From: Atopsyche davidsoni
Lineage: Eukaryota > Arthropoda > Insecta > Trichoptera > Hydrobiosidae
Reading direction: 5' to 3'
Assembly (NCBI GenBank): GCA_022113835.1
Contig: JAILWY010000009.1
Span: 1,029,501 to 1,093,500 of the forward strand
Length of the DNA stretch: 64,000 bases
The notes under the pieces: generated by a model
Told to the model about the DNA's origin: nothing
The model's database searches: none
Seen by the model: the letters and a program-made list of their open reading frames with translations, nothing else
Part shown: positions 33,252 to 45,805 of the stretch, in pieces
Position numbering within the stretch: the first letter of the stretch is position 1
Layout of the letters: the number at the start of each line of letters is the position of its first letter
Position numbers and translations under genes: made by a program

Positions 33252-36200
33252 GTTCAGTTCATATCAAACTGAAACTCCTGTATCATTTAATAACAAATTT
33301 TACATTTATTTGAAGTTACTATAGAAATAGCGATACACGAAGTCAGTTAGAAATAAATACCTTGTCTTAAAGCTGTTTTAGAAGCAGCCGCGCACATATC
33401 TTAAAAATCTAGTCCACGTTACGTACTTAAACGAATATTTCACATTTTGATAATACTCAGATAAAATAAGAAAATATTATAGTAGTTATAATATTACCCC
33501 AAATGTGTGTTTATTTAAGATCGAACGTCTTTGTCTGCATGTCTGAAAACATGGTTTGAAAATTTTCTACAAAAAATGTATTCACTCTTAATGAAAATTC
33601 GCTTTAAAGTATGCCGTAATTGTGTTGTTCACTTTGTTAAAATATACAATGGAGTATCAAGAAAAAAATCATAAGTATAATTTAAAAAATTTCAAGGCTT
33701 TTTACCCTGCCAGACATTTGACGGCGGGAGTGAGTGTGTCCTGGGGAGGCGAGTGCACTCAGAGATGCTTCTCAACGGGACTGCCTTGACTGCATTACGG
33801 GAATCGTTATTGGAGTGAAATGTTTACTTCGAGAAAAGTTAACAGAATACTAACGTGACGAGACAACGAGCCGCTATACCGAGGGCAAAGCGCATTTTAC
33901 TTCCGCGCTACGTTTCAACTAAACAAATAAACACGTACGCCAAGAATAATGCTTCTTTTTTTCCATTTCTTCCATAAGATGGGTGATATGTTTATTTTGG
34001 AAGCTACTAAATACCATTTTTAAAAGCGAGAAACATTGAAACTTACATAATCTAAACATGTAAAAAAGTACTGTTACTCCTTTAGAGTAGTGTACTTTTT
34101 GCAAATGAAAACGCAGATAAGTAAGGTCGCGTTAAAATATTTCCTGCACTAGTTGGAATAGTGCACAAAATTAAAGAAAACCAACAGTTTTTTTTAATGA
34201 TTTTGAACCTAGAACAAATTAAATTTGAATTAAATTAAATAAAACTGACAAAAATTACTAAATCCACATAAAAGCTTGCCACTCGACAATGAGTCACTAC
34301 ACAAGTAACTAAGTTATTAAAGTACGAAAAACTGCAAACGAAATAGAACTCTTGAGAAAACATTAAAAAAATATAAACAGATATTTAAAAAAATATATAT
34401 CTAGTGATGTAATCTGATGGATTTATTCACATTTTACAAAAATTATACTTGTGGTAAGTGTATTGAAATATTCGATTAGGTGTACAAAATGACCGATGGA
34501 ACGGGATACGAAATTGCTTAAACCTCTCTCCTTTCAAAGCCTTCGAGGATGAAAGAAGTGATTGATGGAATAAGATTGACTGTCAGTTCCTTGTATGAGG
34601 GCGAGGGTTTGTGATTAGTACCACATGCCTGAAAGAGGTACAAACAGCCTCTAATGACCAGGAATATATAAATCGCAATTTAACAATTAATACAAAAAAA
34701 TAAGTTTGTATAATATGATTTGGTAATAGTTGTTAATGATCATGGATCATTAAATGTTTGAACGTTTTTGGATTTTTTTAAATGTACTTCGGTGGGAAAA
34801 AAGAGACATTAAAATATTCATATAAACTTTGCATTAAAAATACTGTGTTATTTGGGTATCAGGGAGTTTTTTTTATTAAGTTTAAATAATAAACGTGGCA
34901 TAAAAACTAAGAACGAAAAATTTATAACAATATAACAACTCTAAAACTAAATAATTTGACATGGTCGTTTATATTATCTTTGTGGGTGTTAATGCAAAAA
35001 ATAAGTCAATAATTAAACTCGCTTTCTTTCAATTCATTTTTATAAGATCAATACTGAATTCTTTAATGCCATTTTGAAAATATATTCCATCATTTTAACG
35101 ACCACGAATATTAATATTTAAAAGCGTTACTTGCAAAAAAAAAGTTTTTTACGAAAAATACATTTAAAAAATAGATTTATTTTACCTGACAATATAGGAT
35201 ATTTGATAGCGATTACTAGATAAGTTTTTATTTAATATATTTTTTGGTTAACAAAATCAAATGGTAATCAACATAAAGGTATTATATGAAGCGGTCAGTA
35301 TACACGATTGATTAGCACTTTAATTAAAAATATTTGAATATATTATTAAAAAAATAAATTAATATTACCACAGAGTAAAATAATACACACAAATAATATA
35401 CATACATACAGAAACACACACACACACACATTGTACACACACTGTACTGAAGTTATTTTAAAGGAATCAATGTTATGAGATGAGTTTTTACGGTTAAGAG
35501 TTAACTAGTCTGAAATCTGGTTTGCTTATATAAATAATTATTTAAAAATGTAATCAAATATATTGTTGAGTTTTGTATCACATTAGATAAAAGGCTAGCC
35601 ATTTAGCCAGTTGTAGGCAATAAAATTTTCATTTCCATAAATGGGAAAAAAACTTTGTACATGAATGTAAGCCCAGCTTTGCCCCAGAATATTTATTATA
35701 TCATTACTGAAGGGCCATTACCGGCAGATTATAAGTTCACAAATTTGTTTTCAGCTGTGGTTACGCGAATCCGAATTTCCATGACAAATGTTCATAACGT
35801 CCAGCCGAAATTTGAAACATGTTATGGAAATATTGTAAAATGACAAATATAATTGAGATTTCTGCCCGTAACTTGATAGAGAATACAATTAAAAATAAAT
35901 CTAAAAAGGTTTGCAGACATTTTCTTCTGTCAACCTGAAACGTTGTTTGTCTGAATAATGAATACAGCACATCATTCAGGTTGTAAAAAGAAACGTGTTA
36001 TTTACATTTTTCGAAGTAAGGGTTTTTTCATTTATTAATTGACGTGACACGAAATGGCGTGACGCGTATGAAAACTGACATATGCCAAATATTTTTATGA
36101 CATGCAAAAAATGGAAACATTTTATAGACCAATGCATTTTTTGTGTAAAACGACACCTTTTGTGACGTAGACAAATTGATTTCAAATAATTTTACCAGTT

Positions 36201-36950
36201 TATAATACAACACAATTTATAAATATTTCGATAGATATTACAAATAATCATTTAAAAATTGATCCAGATAATATATTAGGAATCCGAAATGGTAATAAAA
36301 TAACTCATATTTGTATTTGGAAAACACACAAACGTAAAACTGGACATTTGTACCGAATTTCTTTCAGTTCTGAATAATTTCGAGGTCAAACAAAAAATAC
36401 CAACACTACACAACAAAAACAAGAAAATCAATGGACGCATGAAGCAAACAACTCGGTATTGTTTGATTTTTTCTCATAAAACTTAACTATCTTGCATAAT
36501 TGTTAAAAAGCGAGTACGATAATGTTGTAAACAATACACACATGATTTAACACAAAATCAAATCGAAAAATTAAACAAAAGTATATGAACATAAATAATT
36601 CAAAATCTTTATGCAGGTTTTTGAAAATAAAGCTTAATATAAATTAATTGATTTTTAGGTACTTAACAAAAAAAAATTAAAAACAGTTATACGAGATATT
36701 CTGTTAGATTTTTATTAAACTAAATTTGTTTTAATATAAAATAAATATCCCGCATTTTTTAATAGGTCTTGCATTTTGATATAAAAGTATACAAATAAGC
36801 TTACGATCAATATAATTTTGATGAATTGTAAATACCCAACAATTTGTAAAATACATAAAGTTGTTTACAACTTAAGGGATGTTTTAATAGCAAAATACAC
36901 GCTCTTTATGTGCACGTCTCGATAATGAAGTAATTGCATGAGACGGCTAG
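33252..36950. other. Gene desert
   Basis: No gene recognised. Contains a (CA)n tract at 35413-35430 and a GC-richer patch at 33700-33920. Short open frames at 33919-34104 and 35655-36213 overlap on both strands and look random. Confidence 0.45.
35413..35430. repeat. (CA)n microsatellite
   Basis: Nine CA units. Confidence 0.85.
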
Positions 36951-36954
36951 GTAA

Positions 36955-37105
36955 ACACGGGGGGGTGGGGAGACGCTAAGGGTTGGGGTAGTGTGTGGAA
37001 AGAGGGATGAGGAGCAGGGGTGGACTAAGTGGCGCCCGACCGCGCTGCGCCCCGGGGTGCAGTCAGGGTCGGACTGGAGTAGATCGACCGGAACGTTTTT
37101 ACGCA
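36955..37105. other. GC-rich patch
   Basis: G-rich stretch (GGGGGGGTGGGGAGACGC) then GCGCCCGACCGCGCTGCGCC. The open frame over it (36995-37192) is short and compositionally driven. Nature unknown. Confidence 0.35.
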
Positions 37106-37368
37106 GTTTTCAGTTTGACACTCTGGACGAAGGTTGTAGGCAAAACGCTGGAAAATTGTGAATATATCTTAAATATATTTGAAGCTAATTGAAAATAAAC
37201 TCCGCCATTATACATTTAATTAAACTGAGAGAATTTATTATTTTAAACAAGTTGCGAATTTTGAAAACTGCTCGCGAGTTTATACCAGAACCTCGAGTCA
37301 CCATTAGTTAGAAAAAATGGCGATTTATTGCCACAATATAAACAAGAGTATTAAATATTCTAAAACCG

Positions 37369-37614
37369 CATATTAAATACGTATGTCTATTTTGTGGATT
37401 GAACGTCAATTAGATGCGTATTCATTACCCATTACGGGTTTATTATATTACTAATATGATTAGGCACATTAGTTTATACCGTGATTCGTTAGTACACCGG
37501 CCATGATTCAAATCCCACACAAATCACGATGATATTTTTCTGAGAATTTCTTTAATCATCTTCCATGTGTGAACTAATGTGCCTAAACATATTAGTAACC
37601 ATATTAAATACGTA
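37369..37614 (+). mobile_element. tRNA-derived SINE with inverted tail at its 5' end
   Basis: Insertion 37384-37599 (216 bp), bounded by a perfect 15-bp direct repeat CATATTAAATACGTA (37369-37383 and 37600-37614). The sense part holds a worn tRNA-like head (GTGATTCGTTAGTACACCGG, CCATGATTCAAATCCC), then the body GATGATATTTTTCTGAG and a tail ACTAATGTGCCTAAACATAT. The 5' part is an inverted copy of that tail: TTACTAATATGATTAGGCAC at 37448 pairs with 37579-37598. Same family as 15622-15835. Confidence 0.75.
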
Positions 37615-37619
37615 ATTTT

Positions 37620-40600
37620 ATTTATTACTACTTAAAAAAAATACTTAATAGTTTTAAACATTTTTTTTTTTATTTCAGTTTAGATAGAATTTTTCCAGGC
37701 GTTTGAAAGTCCACAAACTATCAATACATCCGGAATGGAATACAGTCGCTTGCTTTCGATGACAACTGAAGGCTGTTCTCTGTCCAAATATTTCCGGTTG
37801 CCAGCGTCACTACAGCAGCCGCGTCTGCAGGCTTCTCAAAGCGTTTCCCGCCACTGATTGGGCGCCATTTCCGCCTCGGCTAGTCGCCCTTATTAACAAG
37901 CGGCCGTATCGAGTAATACGGCCTTACTCCGAGTTATAATTGATCATGTGATATGGTTACGTAATCCGTGGTTGAGAAAATGGAAAGCTCGAATTCAATC
38001 TTATTGGGACAATTGAATTTGAAACTGCTGCGCAGAAGCTAGAAGTTGACTCCAAGTTAGTAGATTATTTGAATATACTGCTACTATTCATACGTTTAGT
38101 TAGTAACAAAATTATCCGAAGATTTAATTTAATAACAAATCTTAAATTAGACATCTTGCATCACGTTTATAGATTATGTAACAAAACAAACGTTTTTATA
38201 ATTCAAATCGACGTCTTTCAACTGATCTTAATAACTGATTCTACCTTACTAAATCATTAAAAAGGTTAAGGTTATTTGTTAGAATAAACGAGCATATTTT
38301 AAATATTAATACATGGGTGTTATGCAATATGTGTATTATGAGAGGCTACCCACTAACAATATCACAAACTAGTACGTGTAACATATTTAGTTGAAGAATT
38401 TCGTGTGGAGAAATGGATGAACTCTGTCAGAAATATCCTGAAAGTTGTGCCGAAATAGGAAGGGGAGCGTTTAAATGTGGGTCGGATGTTTACGTGGATA
38501 AATTGAGATCATAGCGGGGAGGGTAGGAATGCTTTAGGGGTTGTTATATGTACCGCAAAATGCCTTTTTCCACGGGGGAGGAAAGTGTCCATAAGCAAAT
38601 AAAAACCCCAAGGGAATTCTTTATAAAAGCACAATACCTTTGAATAACCGTCCAGTTTACATCACGTAGATTTGTGGGAGTGTGCGTTCTTTAGTAAGCA
38701 AAGCCATTTAATATAAAAGCCTGAGTATAATAGATTTATGAGAAGAATTAAAAATTATTGGTGTTTTAAAAACTATTTGATATTTGAATGGTGTAGGTTG
38801 TTGTTTTTCAATATTCGATCGTAAATTTTTGGCAAACCTAACTTGGGGTGCTTTGATTGTCCTTGGAAACGTGTCCGGGTATATAGTATTACGTAGATGA
38901 GATATGCAGATTGTAGGATCGTGTTTGTCATACAATTTAGAATTTCATGAACTTGTTTTACATATTAATATAAATGAATATATAGTCTATTAATATTTTT
39001 AAATTTAAAAGATTTTTAAATTTTCTTTATAGAATTAGTATAGAGTTTTCCGAAGTTTCATTACATGTTATTTTATTCAATAATTTAATAATAAGTTTCA
39101 ATAAAAATATAGCTATATTGTTCATTGTCATCATTTTATATTGTTTACGTGATATACATTAAACGATATTTTTTACCTTGTAGTATTTAGGTTATTTGCT
39201 TAGACAACCATTAAACTTTATGGGGTGTAGGTTTTCTGCGATTTGCCTGCATACAACAAAGCAATTGGTGAGGACGTACCAAGCCAGATGCATCAATAAT
39301 TGACTTTAAATGTTTTTACACTTTTTTATGTCTTGTATTTTTTAGCATTCTACTCTAACGGAGTGGTGTGGTTCTGGACTATTTGATCGTAGATTATCTG
39401 ACTTTAGATGTCTCCTGCTCGAGAAACGTTTTAAGGCACTGATTTAAATTTTTTTAAATTATTTAACTGTATTCTGCACTCAAGTTGCATAAATTTATGA
39501 AAATAAATATTTTTAAATTATATAAGGCATATACAACAGTTGTTGCAGCTTACTACTTAAATAGGGATATCTTTAGTTATATCCACAATATCGGATTAGT
39601 TTAATTACTATGCAGGATGAGACTTTAGGTAATCCGTCCTGGACGCCCTCTCCCATGCTTCATACCTTGCTGGGGTGAAGGTAGAATGACGCATCATCCC
39701 CGGAGTCTCAGGTGGAGAGACGGCCATTATATCCGTTCAGGATATTGTAACATCACTCCCAACAGCGCGGACAGAATCGTAAAAGCGAGGGTTTATATTT
39801 TATAAGTGAAAACTTTCAATGTTAAAAGATATATTAGAAAAGTTACTACAAAACTGCAGCATTGAATTATTTTTTTTTACATATGATAAGATTTTTTTGG
39901 AATACAGATATTTGATCGTTGTATTTAAAAGCATTTACTTACAAGCTTAAACCGAGAATTTATCGAATATCTGATTTTTATCGTAGTAGAAAAAATACAA
40001 TGAACAAGATTCACATAAAAAAAAATTGAGAATATCGGTCTCAAACTTGCTAACGATTCGAGTTCACGTTTAATTATAAAGCCAATTATGCGGCCAGGTA
40101 TTGATGGTATGTTCCATAGGATAAAAGGGGGAGTTTGAGTCCTATCCGTGTCTCGAAAATAAATCACTCAACTACTAAAAATACTCAACGATTTTTAAAA
40201 TTATGTAGTCCGTTTCCCCTAAAAGTGCATTTAAATCAAAACATTTTTCAAGTCTTCCTGTGATAATACATTAAGATTTTTGATTTACTATATGTATGCG
40301 CACCTTGATGCTAAAGTACGGTTCAACCCAATTATCTAAGTCCTTTTAAGCCCCTAAAGCCATGGATATGGAAATCCACAGTATCGGAATGTTCTTTGGA
40401 TACCCTTAGTGCGTACAACTGAAAAGATTCAACCTATGAAATATTCATAAAAGGGGATACTTACATAATTTAAATACATATAAAATAGTATCTCTGCTGG
40501 GCGCAGAGTTCGGAGACTCCGCTGAATATCTGATTAGTTTCTTTTGGAAACAATACATCAATATGAAACTTTGGCACAGCAATCAAATAAAAACAAAAAC

Positions 40601-40985
40601 AAACTAAATTGATTGTTTATCTTTTGTTTGCTTCTTTCTGGTTTGACATTATCTTGAGATGAAGTTCTTGTCATACTGTAAAATATTCTCCCCGAACGCG
40701 AGGGAATATTAGAGCCCTTAAATTATAATGTATCATATTTCCCAGGGAGATATCTTATTTGTCTGCAAATTTCTAACTTATTTAATGATATTTTATGTCT
40801 TGTTTACGAGCTTGTTGCGCTCTTGAATAATTAATAAGAAATTAACATACTCAGAGGGGTTTATTTACATTTAGAAAGTTAAATATTTAAAATGCGCTGG
40901 TTTAAAGTGCGCGGTCTTAATTAACAAAAACTCGTCTTTAATTACTGTACTTTGAGCAATATTTAACATATTTAATATTTTTGAC
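37620..40985. other. Gene desert
   Basis: No gene recognised. 37690-37930 and 39600-39790 are GC-balanced, non-repetitive patches that might be conserved non-coding DNA. Everything else is AT-rich. Confidence 0.45.
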
Positions 40986-40988
40986 AGA

Positions 40989-41041
40989 ATGTACTCGTTG
41001 GGATTCCATTTAAATATTTTATATGAAATACTTAAGTGATC
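40989..41041 (-). repeat. Hammerhead-like dispersed repeat, copy i (distal end only)
   Basis: GTACTCGTTGGGATTCCATTTAAATATTTT... to ACTTAAGTGAT matches the distal end and AT-rich arm of the family. The core is missing. Confidence 0.45.
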
Positions 41042-42290
41042 ACAAAAATATTTTTATACTTTTTTAAACTCATTACTTATATTTTCAAAATAAATCATAA
41101 ACAAATCAACGTATTCTAGTACTAGACTACGGGGCTGGTATATTTATCTTTCTTTGAAATTTATTGTTCGATAAAATTTTTGATGTATTTTTTGTGGGAT
41201 GTAAAATTTGACAGTCGGGTGGAAAATCGACATGTGTGAAAAAATTCGAGACATGTATTTCCCCACATTTCTTTGAGAGAGTGTTTCAGTTTTTCGAAGA
41301 AAATCAGCGTTTAACGCATCGCTCCGGCAGTAATAGCAAGTAAGGCTTTCGCCTCGGTTGTAAATACACTTTACGGCCTCGCGGTGTAACGCGCATGTAC
41401 TTGAGCATACGCTTTTGCAGTACGACTGGGTACTTTCTGCAGAAAAGTAATATATTTACATTATTTTTACTACCCTAGAGAAGTGAAAATAACCTCAAAA
41501 TATTATGAATACTATTTGGCTTAAATAGGGTGCAAAGCTGTTTGGGTCGCTTTTATCTGAATATTTCATGGCATAATGGTAAAAAATATTTTTTTTCGAT
41601 AAAAAACTTGTGTTATTATTCTAGCAGATAATGGATCGAAATATTCGTATATGTTATATTTGTTAAATAGTGATTTTTATAAATATTTTATAAAAAGTTA
41701 AATACGTCATTGGTGCATAATTGGAATAATAACTAATTCATTCAAAATTTTGATTAACTGCCATCTAAATTGAATCAAATATGAATTCGACGTTTATATG
41801 ACTTGAACAACGATTTTCCTCTATTCAGTGCATTGAACACGGCAGCGCCATAATGGATATTCACGCAGTCAAAATTAATCACTTCATTTGCGTATTGCGG
41901 ATTGAAATAATCCACTCGAAAATTATTCACGAATATCACGTTGTATTCAGTAACACGTGCATATATAAAACCATTTTTGTTATTTAAATTCTGTTCTTCA
42001 GTCCCTGTGATATATTATTTTAATATCAATCACAATTATTATATTAATTTATTAATAGTATTATATGAATTATAAAAACAATATTAAATTGTAAAAGAGA
42101 CTGGTCTTAATTAAATTGGAATAATTCCCTTCCCTCATATCTGCGTTTATTTTAAGTACTTCTTAACATATCATTGACTCAGAGAAGCTTTACACACTGC
42201 AGAGACATCATCAATCGAATAGAATTTCAGTCTCAATATACATACCTGAAGTCAAAAGCTGGTTTTAGGAAAGTTTTACCAAACGCTTTT
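41042..42290. other. Non-coding, nothing recognised
   Basis: AT-rich with a slightly GC-richer stretch at 41300-41440. No supported feature. Confidence 0.45.
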
Positions 42291-42293
42291 ATA

Positions 42294-42798
42294 CAGGGTG
42301 TCCAAAAAGAGTATCGGGTATACATTTTTGGGCACAGAGTTGCAGGAGTTTCAAGGTCTCAACTCAAGAACATGGTTCCAACAAGACGGGGCCATTTTCC
42401 ATACATACAATCAATCAATTGAAGCTGGTAACGAATTATTCCCTAATAAGGTCATTTTACGTAGAGGTAACATCAACTGGCCTCCCAGAAGCCCCAACCT
42501 TATTAGCCCTCTTGACTATTTTGTATGGGTATACCTTAAAAGTAGGAATTGAAACAAAACATCAGATCAGAAATGGCAGCAATATCGAGGGCTATGTGTA
42601 AGCGTGTTATCAGCAATCTTCGTCCCAGATTAGAAGAGTGCCAGCAGCGTAACGGTCACTATTTGGATAACATAATTTTTTTGAAATAATTTTCCATTTT
42701 GTATTCTTATAATTAACAGTAAAAAAAAAATACTTGATTACGAGTAGTTTTTGTATTACTGAATTAACAAATACCCGATACTTTGTTTGGACACACTG
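42294..42798 (+). mobile_element. mariner-like element, internally deleted, copy 3
   Basis: 505 bp between TA duplications (42292-42293, 42799-42800). Left terminal repeat CAGGGTGTCCAAAAAGAGTA; right CTTTGTTTGGACACACTG. The transposase remnant preserves LQEFQGLNSRTWFQQDGAIF, FPNKVILRRGNINWPPRSP and the EECQQRNG tail, so it shows the QDGA block lost in the other copies. It lacks about 30 bases just inside the left repeat. A two-base insertion breaks the frame after NWPPRSP. Confidence 0.85.
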
Positions 42799-42800
42799 TA

Positions 42801-43900
42801 TTACTAAAATGCACTGAACTTTAATTTAACTAATTTAGAAATTTATAATTTTTTTTCTAAACAAGAGATGAGAGTTATTGCTTTTTATATATTATATATA
42901 GTGCTTCAACTATTCACCGCAGTGCAATCTCCCAAACAGCTGTGAGCTGACCGCAGACTGGAATTGCGGTGAACAGAGTCTGACTGTGCTCACAGCAACG
43001 CACCTCCCAAGTACATAAACAAAATTTTTCAATCAATACAGTGAGATAAAAATATCCTTTAGTTTATTTGCTCAAATGTCTGAGTAAAGCGATTGTGTGT
43101 TTAATAAATCTGTGATGGTCATAAATAGTACATTTTTTTGCTATAATTGTCCAGTAGACTTTCTAAATGTATAATTTTGTTATAATTCAAATAATTGTTG
43201 AGTTGAGTTTTATTACTAGAGATTACTTGCTTCCTTCTTTACTTCAAGGTTAATTGCAGTAATTTAATGAGCATAGTTATATTCGAAATAATCTGGGCAA
43301 ACTGAAAATGTTTTTGGATACAGTCCAAGACGTGTCCATTGCACTGAATGGAGAAAAATCGTTGTTCGGGTCATATCAACACCATTAGATGCTGGTTTAT
43401 TAAATTTTTGATTAATTAGTTATCATTTCAATTATGAATAAAATAGAAAAAAACAGTAAAAACGTATTTAGGTTTTTATGAAATATTTAGAAAAATATTG
43501 CTATTAAACAAATATATATATACGAATATTTCGATCCGTTATTGTAATCTGCAATAATTAGAGTAGAACACAGGTATATTAAACGATTTTTTTCTTAAAT
43601 TATCGTGATAATTTGTGATTTACAAATATACGCCTGCTTAAATTTGATATCAGTATTGTTTATCAATCATTTTTGAACCTAAAATACCGGAAAGACATAT
43701 TTTTAAATATACAATGTTTGAATGTTTAAAAAAATAAAAAAATATTTCAAATTGAATTTGGTTAGTTAGTAAATTTAAAAAAAACTCACCCACTCGTGTT
43801 AAATTCATAAAATTCCGTAAATTAATTATATTTTCCTATTTTTTTAAATGGTTTAACGAATATTGTGTACATGTTCGTGAAACGCTCGTTTCTGCTTACA
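42801..43900. other. AT-rich spacer
   Basis: No gene. An imperfect hairpin at 42914-42972 (TTCACCGCA ... TGCGGTGAA, with 41 bases between) is the only structure seen. Confidence 0.45.
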
Positions 43901-44537
43901 GGTTATGGGTCTATGTGATTAAGCATATTTTTTCACACATTGAAAACGATTAAAGAAAACTCTCAGAAAATATCATCGTGACTTGTGAGGGATTCGAACC
44001 CACATCCCCAAGCTTTCATGGCCGGTGCATTTATCCAACTATGCTAACGAGCCACTGCAATTTAGTGAGAATTTTTAATAATCATAATCTACATATGAAC
44101 CAATATGCCCAGGCTAATCAATATTTAATGATTTGCAAGCACTGGACTTAATTAAAGTAACAAGTGAAGCATTTTTATATCCAAATATGGTTATTATTAT
44201 TTTTTAAAATCTATTGATGTTTAGCCGAGACGCGCACCATTCTATTTATATTAAATTGGATTAATGTTAATCAGGATGCGTATTTATTTACCCATGCAGG
44301 TATTAGTATGTTTATGTGATTAAGCATATTTTTTCACACATTGAAAACGATTAAAGAAAACTCTCAGAAAATATCATCTTCATCAAATATCATCAAAATA
44401 TCAAATATCATCAATTTAATCGTTTTCAATGTGTGAAAAAATATGCTTAATCACATAAACATACTAATACCTGCATGGGTAAATAAATACGCATCCTGAT
44501 TAACATTAATCCAATTTAATATAAAGGTTATGGGTCT
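43901..44537. mobile_element. Compound snap-back SINE insertion
   Basis: A 613-bp insertion (43913-44525) bounded by a perfect 12-bp direct repeat GGTTATGGGTCT. From the left: a minus-oriented SINE, with its 3' end ATGTGATTAAGCATA directly against the duplication; its tRNA-like head at 43978-44058, read on the minus strand, shows TTAGCATAGTTGG (A box) and GGGTTCGAATCCC (B box). Then a unique leader. Then two tails in opposite orientation, 44246-44378 and 44405-44525, which are near-perfect complements over more than 110 bases apart from a short ATC-rich spacer. The head is the best preserved in the window. Confidence 0.8.
43978..44058 (-). other. tRNA-like pol III promoter of the SINE
   Basis: Minus strand: GTGGCTCGTTAGCATAGTTGG, where TAGCATAGTTGG fits the A-box consensus TRGCNNAGYNGG exactly, and GGTTCGAATCC, an exact B box. 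The spacing is tRNA-like and the last bases (CACAAGTCAC) could close an acceptor-like stem with the start. It sits inside a repeat with many decayed sisters, so it is a SINE head, not a tRNA gene. Confidence 0.75.
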
Positions 44538-45570
44538 GTTATTTGTTGTAGTGTGCTTATATGACGTAGTAATGGATTTTTAGAGAAACTAATATGTAAT
44601 GAAAATCCTTTATGTCTTGGCATAAAGGGTAAAAAGGAGATTATTAATATATATATAAGTTTTCTAATACTACACAAACAAAAGGAATTATTACGAACTG
44701 GTGAAAATAAGTAGGTCATCCCTTGCAGCATAAGTGAAAATTTTCCGTAAATTGATACGAATGGTTCTATTACCGGACAAACAAAGGCGCGTAAATCCCA
44801 CTTAGAAAGAAGCAAGTGATAAGTTCATTTAAATAAATCCTCAAAATCGGTGATGGTTTCACAGACGCCATTTTGCGTAAAAAATACTTTCAATAGTTTT
44901 ACAGAAAAATACAAAAATTCAGTCATACTAAAACCATGCGCTCTGACGCAATTACAATTGCAACTACTATAAAGGTCATAAATTTGACCTTGAAAATATT
45001 TGAAAATATATGAAAGCCTTAACAGTTGCTGCGATCTTTAACACGAATTTTTCTATCACCGCAGCAAGCAAGGGGCCAAAAATTCAACTCAGAATCAAGT
45101 ATTAGAATTCCAGGGTGAGCATGTAGCTCACACTTGAACGTTAATGAATTCTCATTCTCGATGTTCGCGTGAGAGACGCCATTCAATATACGCGATGTAC
45201 TTATTAGTTTACTCACGTATTCGGTAATTTTGGATTAAATATGTGTTTTCTCTTAATCTATAGCGTATTTAAACATTTATATATATATATATATCTAAAT
45301 TACAGTAAATCACGATACAAAAAATAAAATCCGACAGTGTCTTTGAAATATGTTGTGCTCATAGGTCAGATATTTGTCATTGAAATATATGATATGTCAA
45401 ACGACACCTTTGAAGTTAGTTTATATGTTGTACTAAAATAAATATTTTTAGTGAAAGGATCTGTACATGTATAACGCAGTGTTTTATTATTATTTGTTAT
45501 TTTTGCAATGAAAGCAAATTTACTTATTTATTTTAATATAATGAAAAGTTATCTTGTTATTGGTATGAGT
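44538..45570. other. Non-coding, nothing recognised
   Basis: AT-rich; a (TA)n tract at 45278-45294. The open frames at 44528-44815 and 45019-45216 have no family-like features. Confidence 0.45.
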
Positions 45571-45805
45571 AATATCTTTGTTTATGTGATTAAGCACATT
45601 TTTTCATACATTGAAAACAATTAAAGAAAACTCTCAGAAAATATCATCGTGACTTGTGAGGGATGATATTTTCTGAGAGTTTTCTTTAATTGTTTTCAAT
45701 GTATGAAAAAATGTGCTTAATCACATAAACATACTAATACCTGCATGGGTAAATAAAAACGCATTCTGATTGACATTAATCTAAATTAATATAATATCTT
45801 TGTTT
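45571..45805. mobile_element. Snap-back SINE insertion without tRNA head
   Basis: A 209-bp insertion (45584-45792) bounded by a perfect 13-bp direct repeat AATATCTTTGTTT. The left arm begins ATGTGATTAAGCACATTTTT and runs to GTGACTTGTGAGG, just at the edge of the tRNA-like head; the right arm returns through GATGATATTTTCTGAG to CTTAATCACAT and then extends with AAACATACTAATACC and further tail. The arms are perfectly complementary over about 70 bases, with a loop of under 20 bases. Confidence 0.8.

Noticed and set aside
38400..38640. Coding exon in a G-rich stretch
   Set aside because: Stops occur in all frames at short intervals and no residues resemble a known family.
42914..42972. microRNA hairpin
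   Set aside because: Only nine base pairs at the ends with a large unpaired middle; it does not form a typical precursor.
43978..44058. A genuine tRNA gene
   Set aside because: A and B boxes are good, but the sequence is the head of a repeat with several decayed sisters, target duplications and a non-tRNA body.
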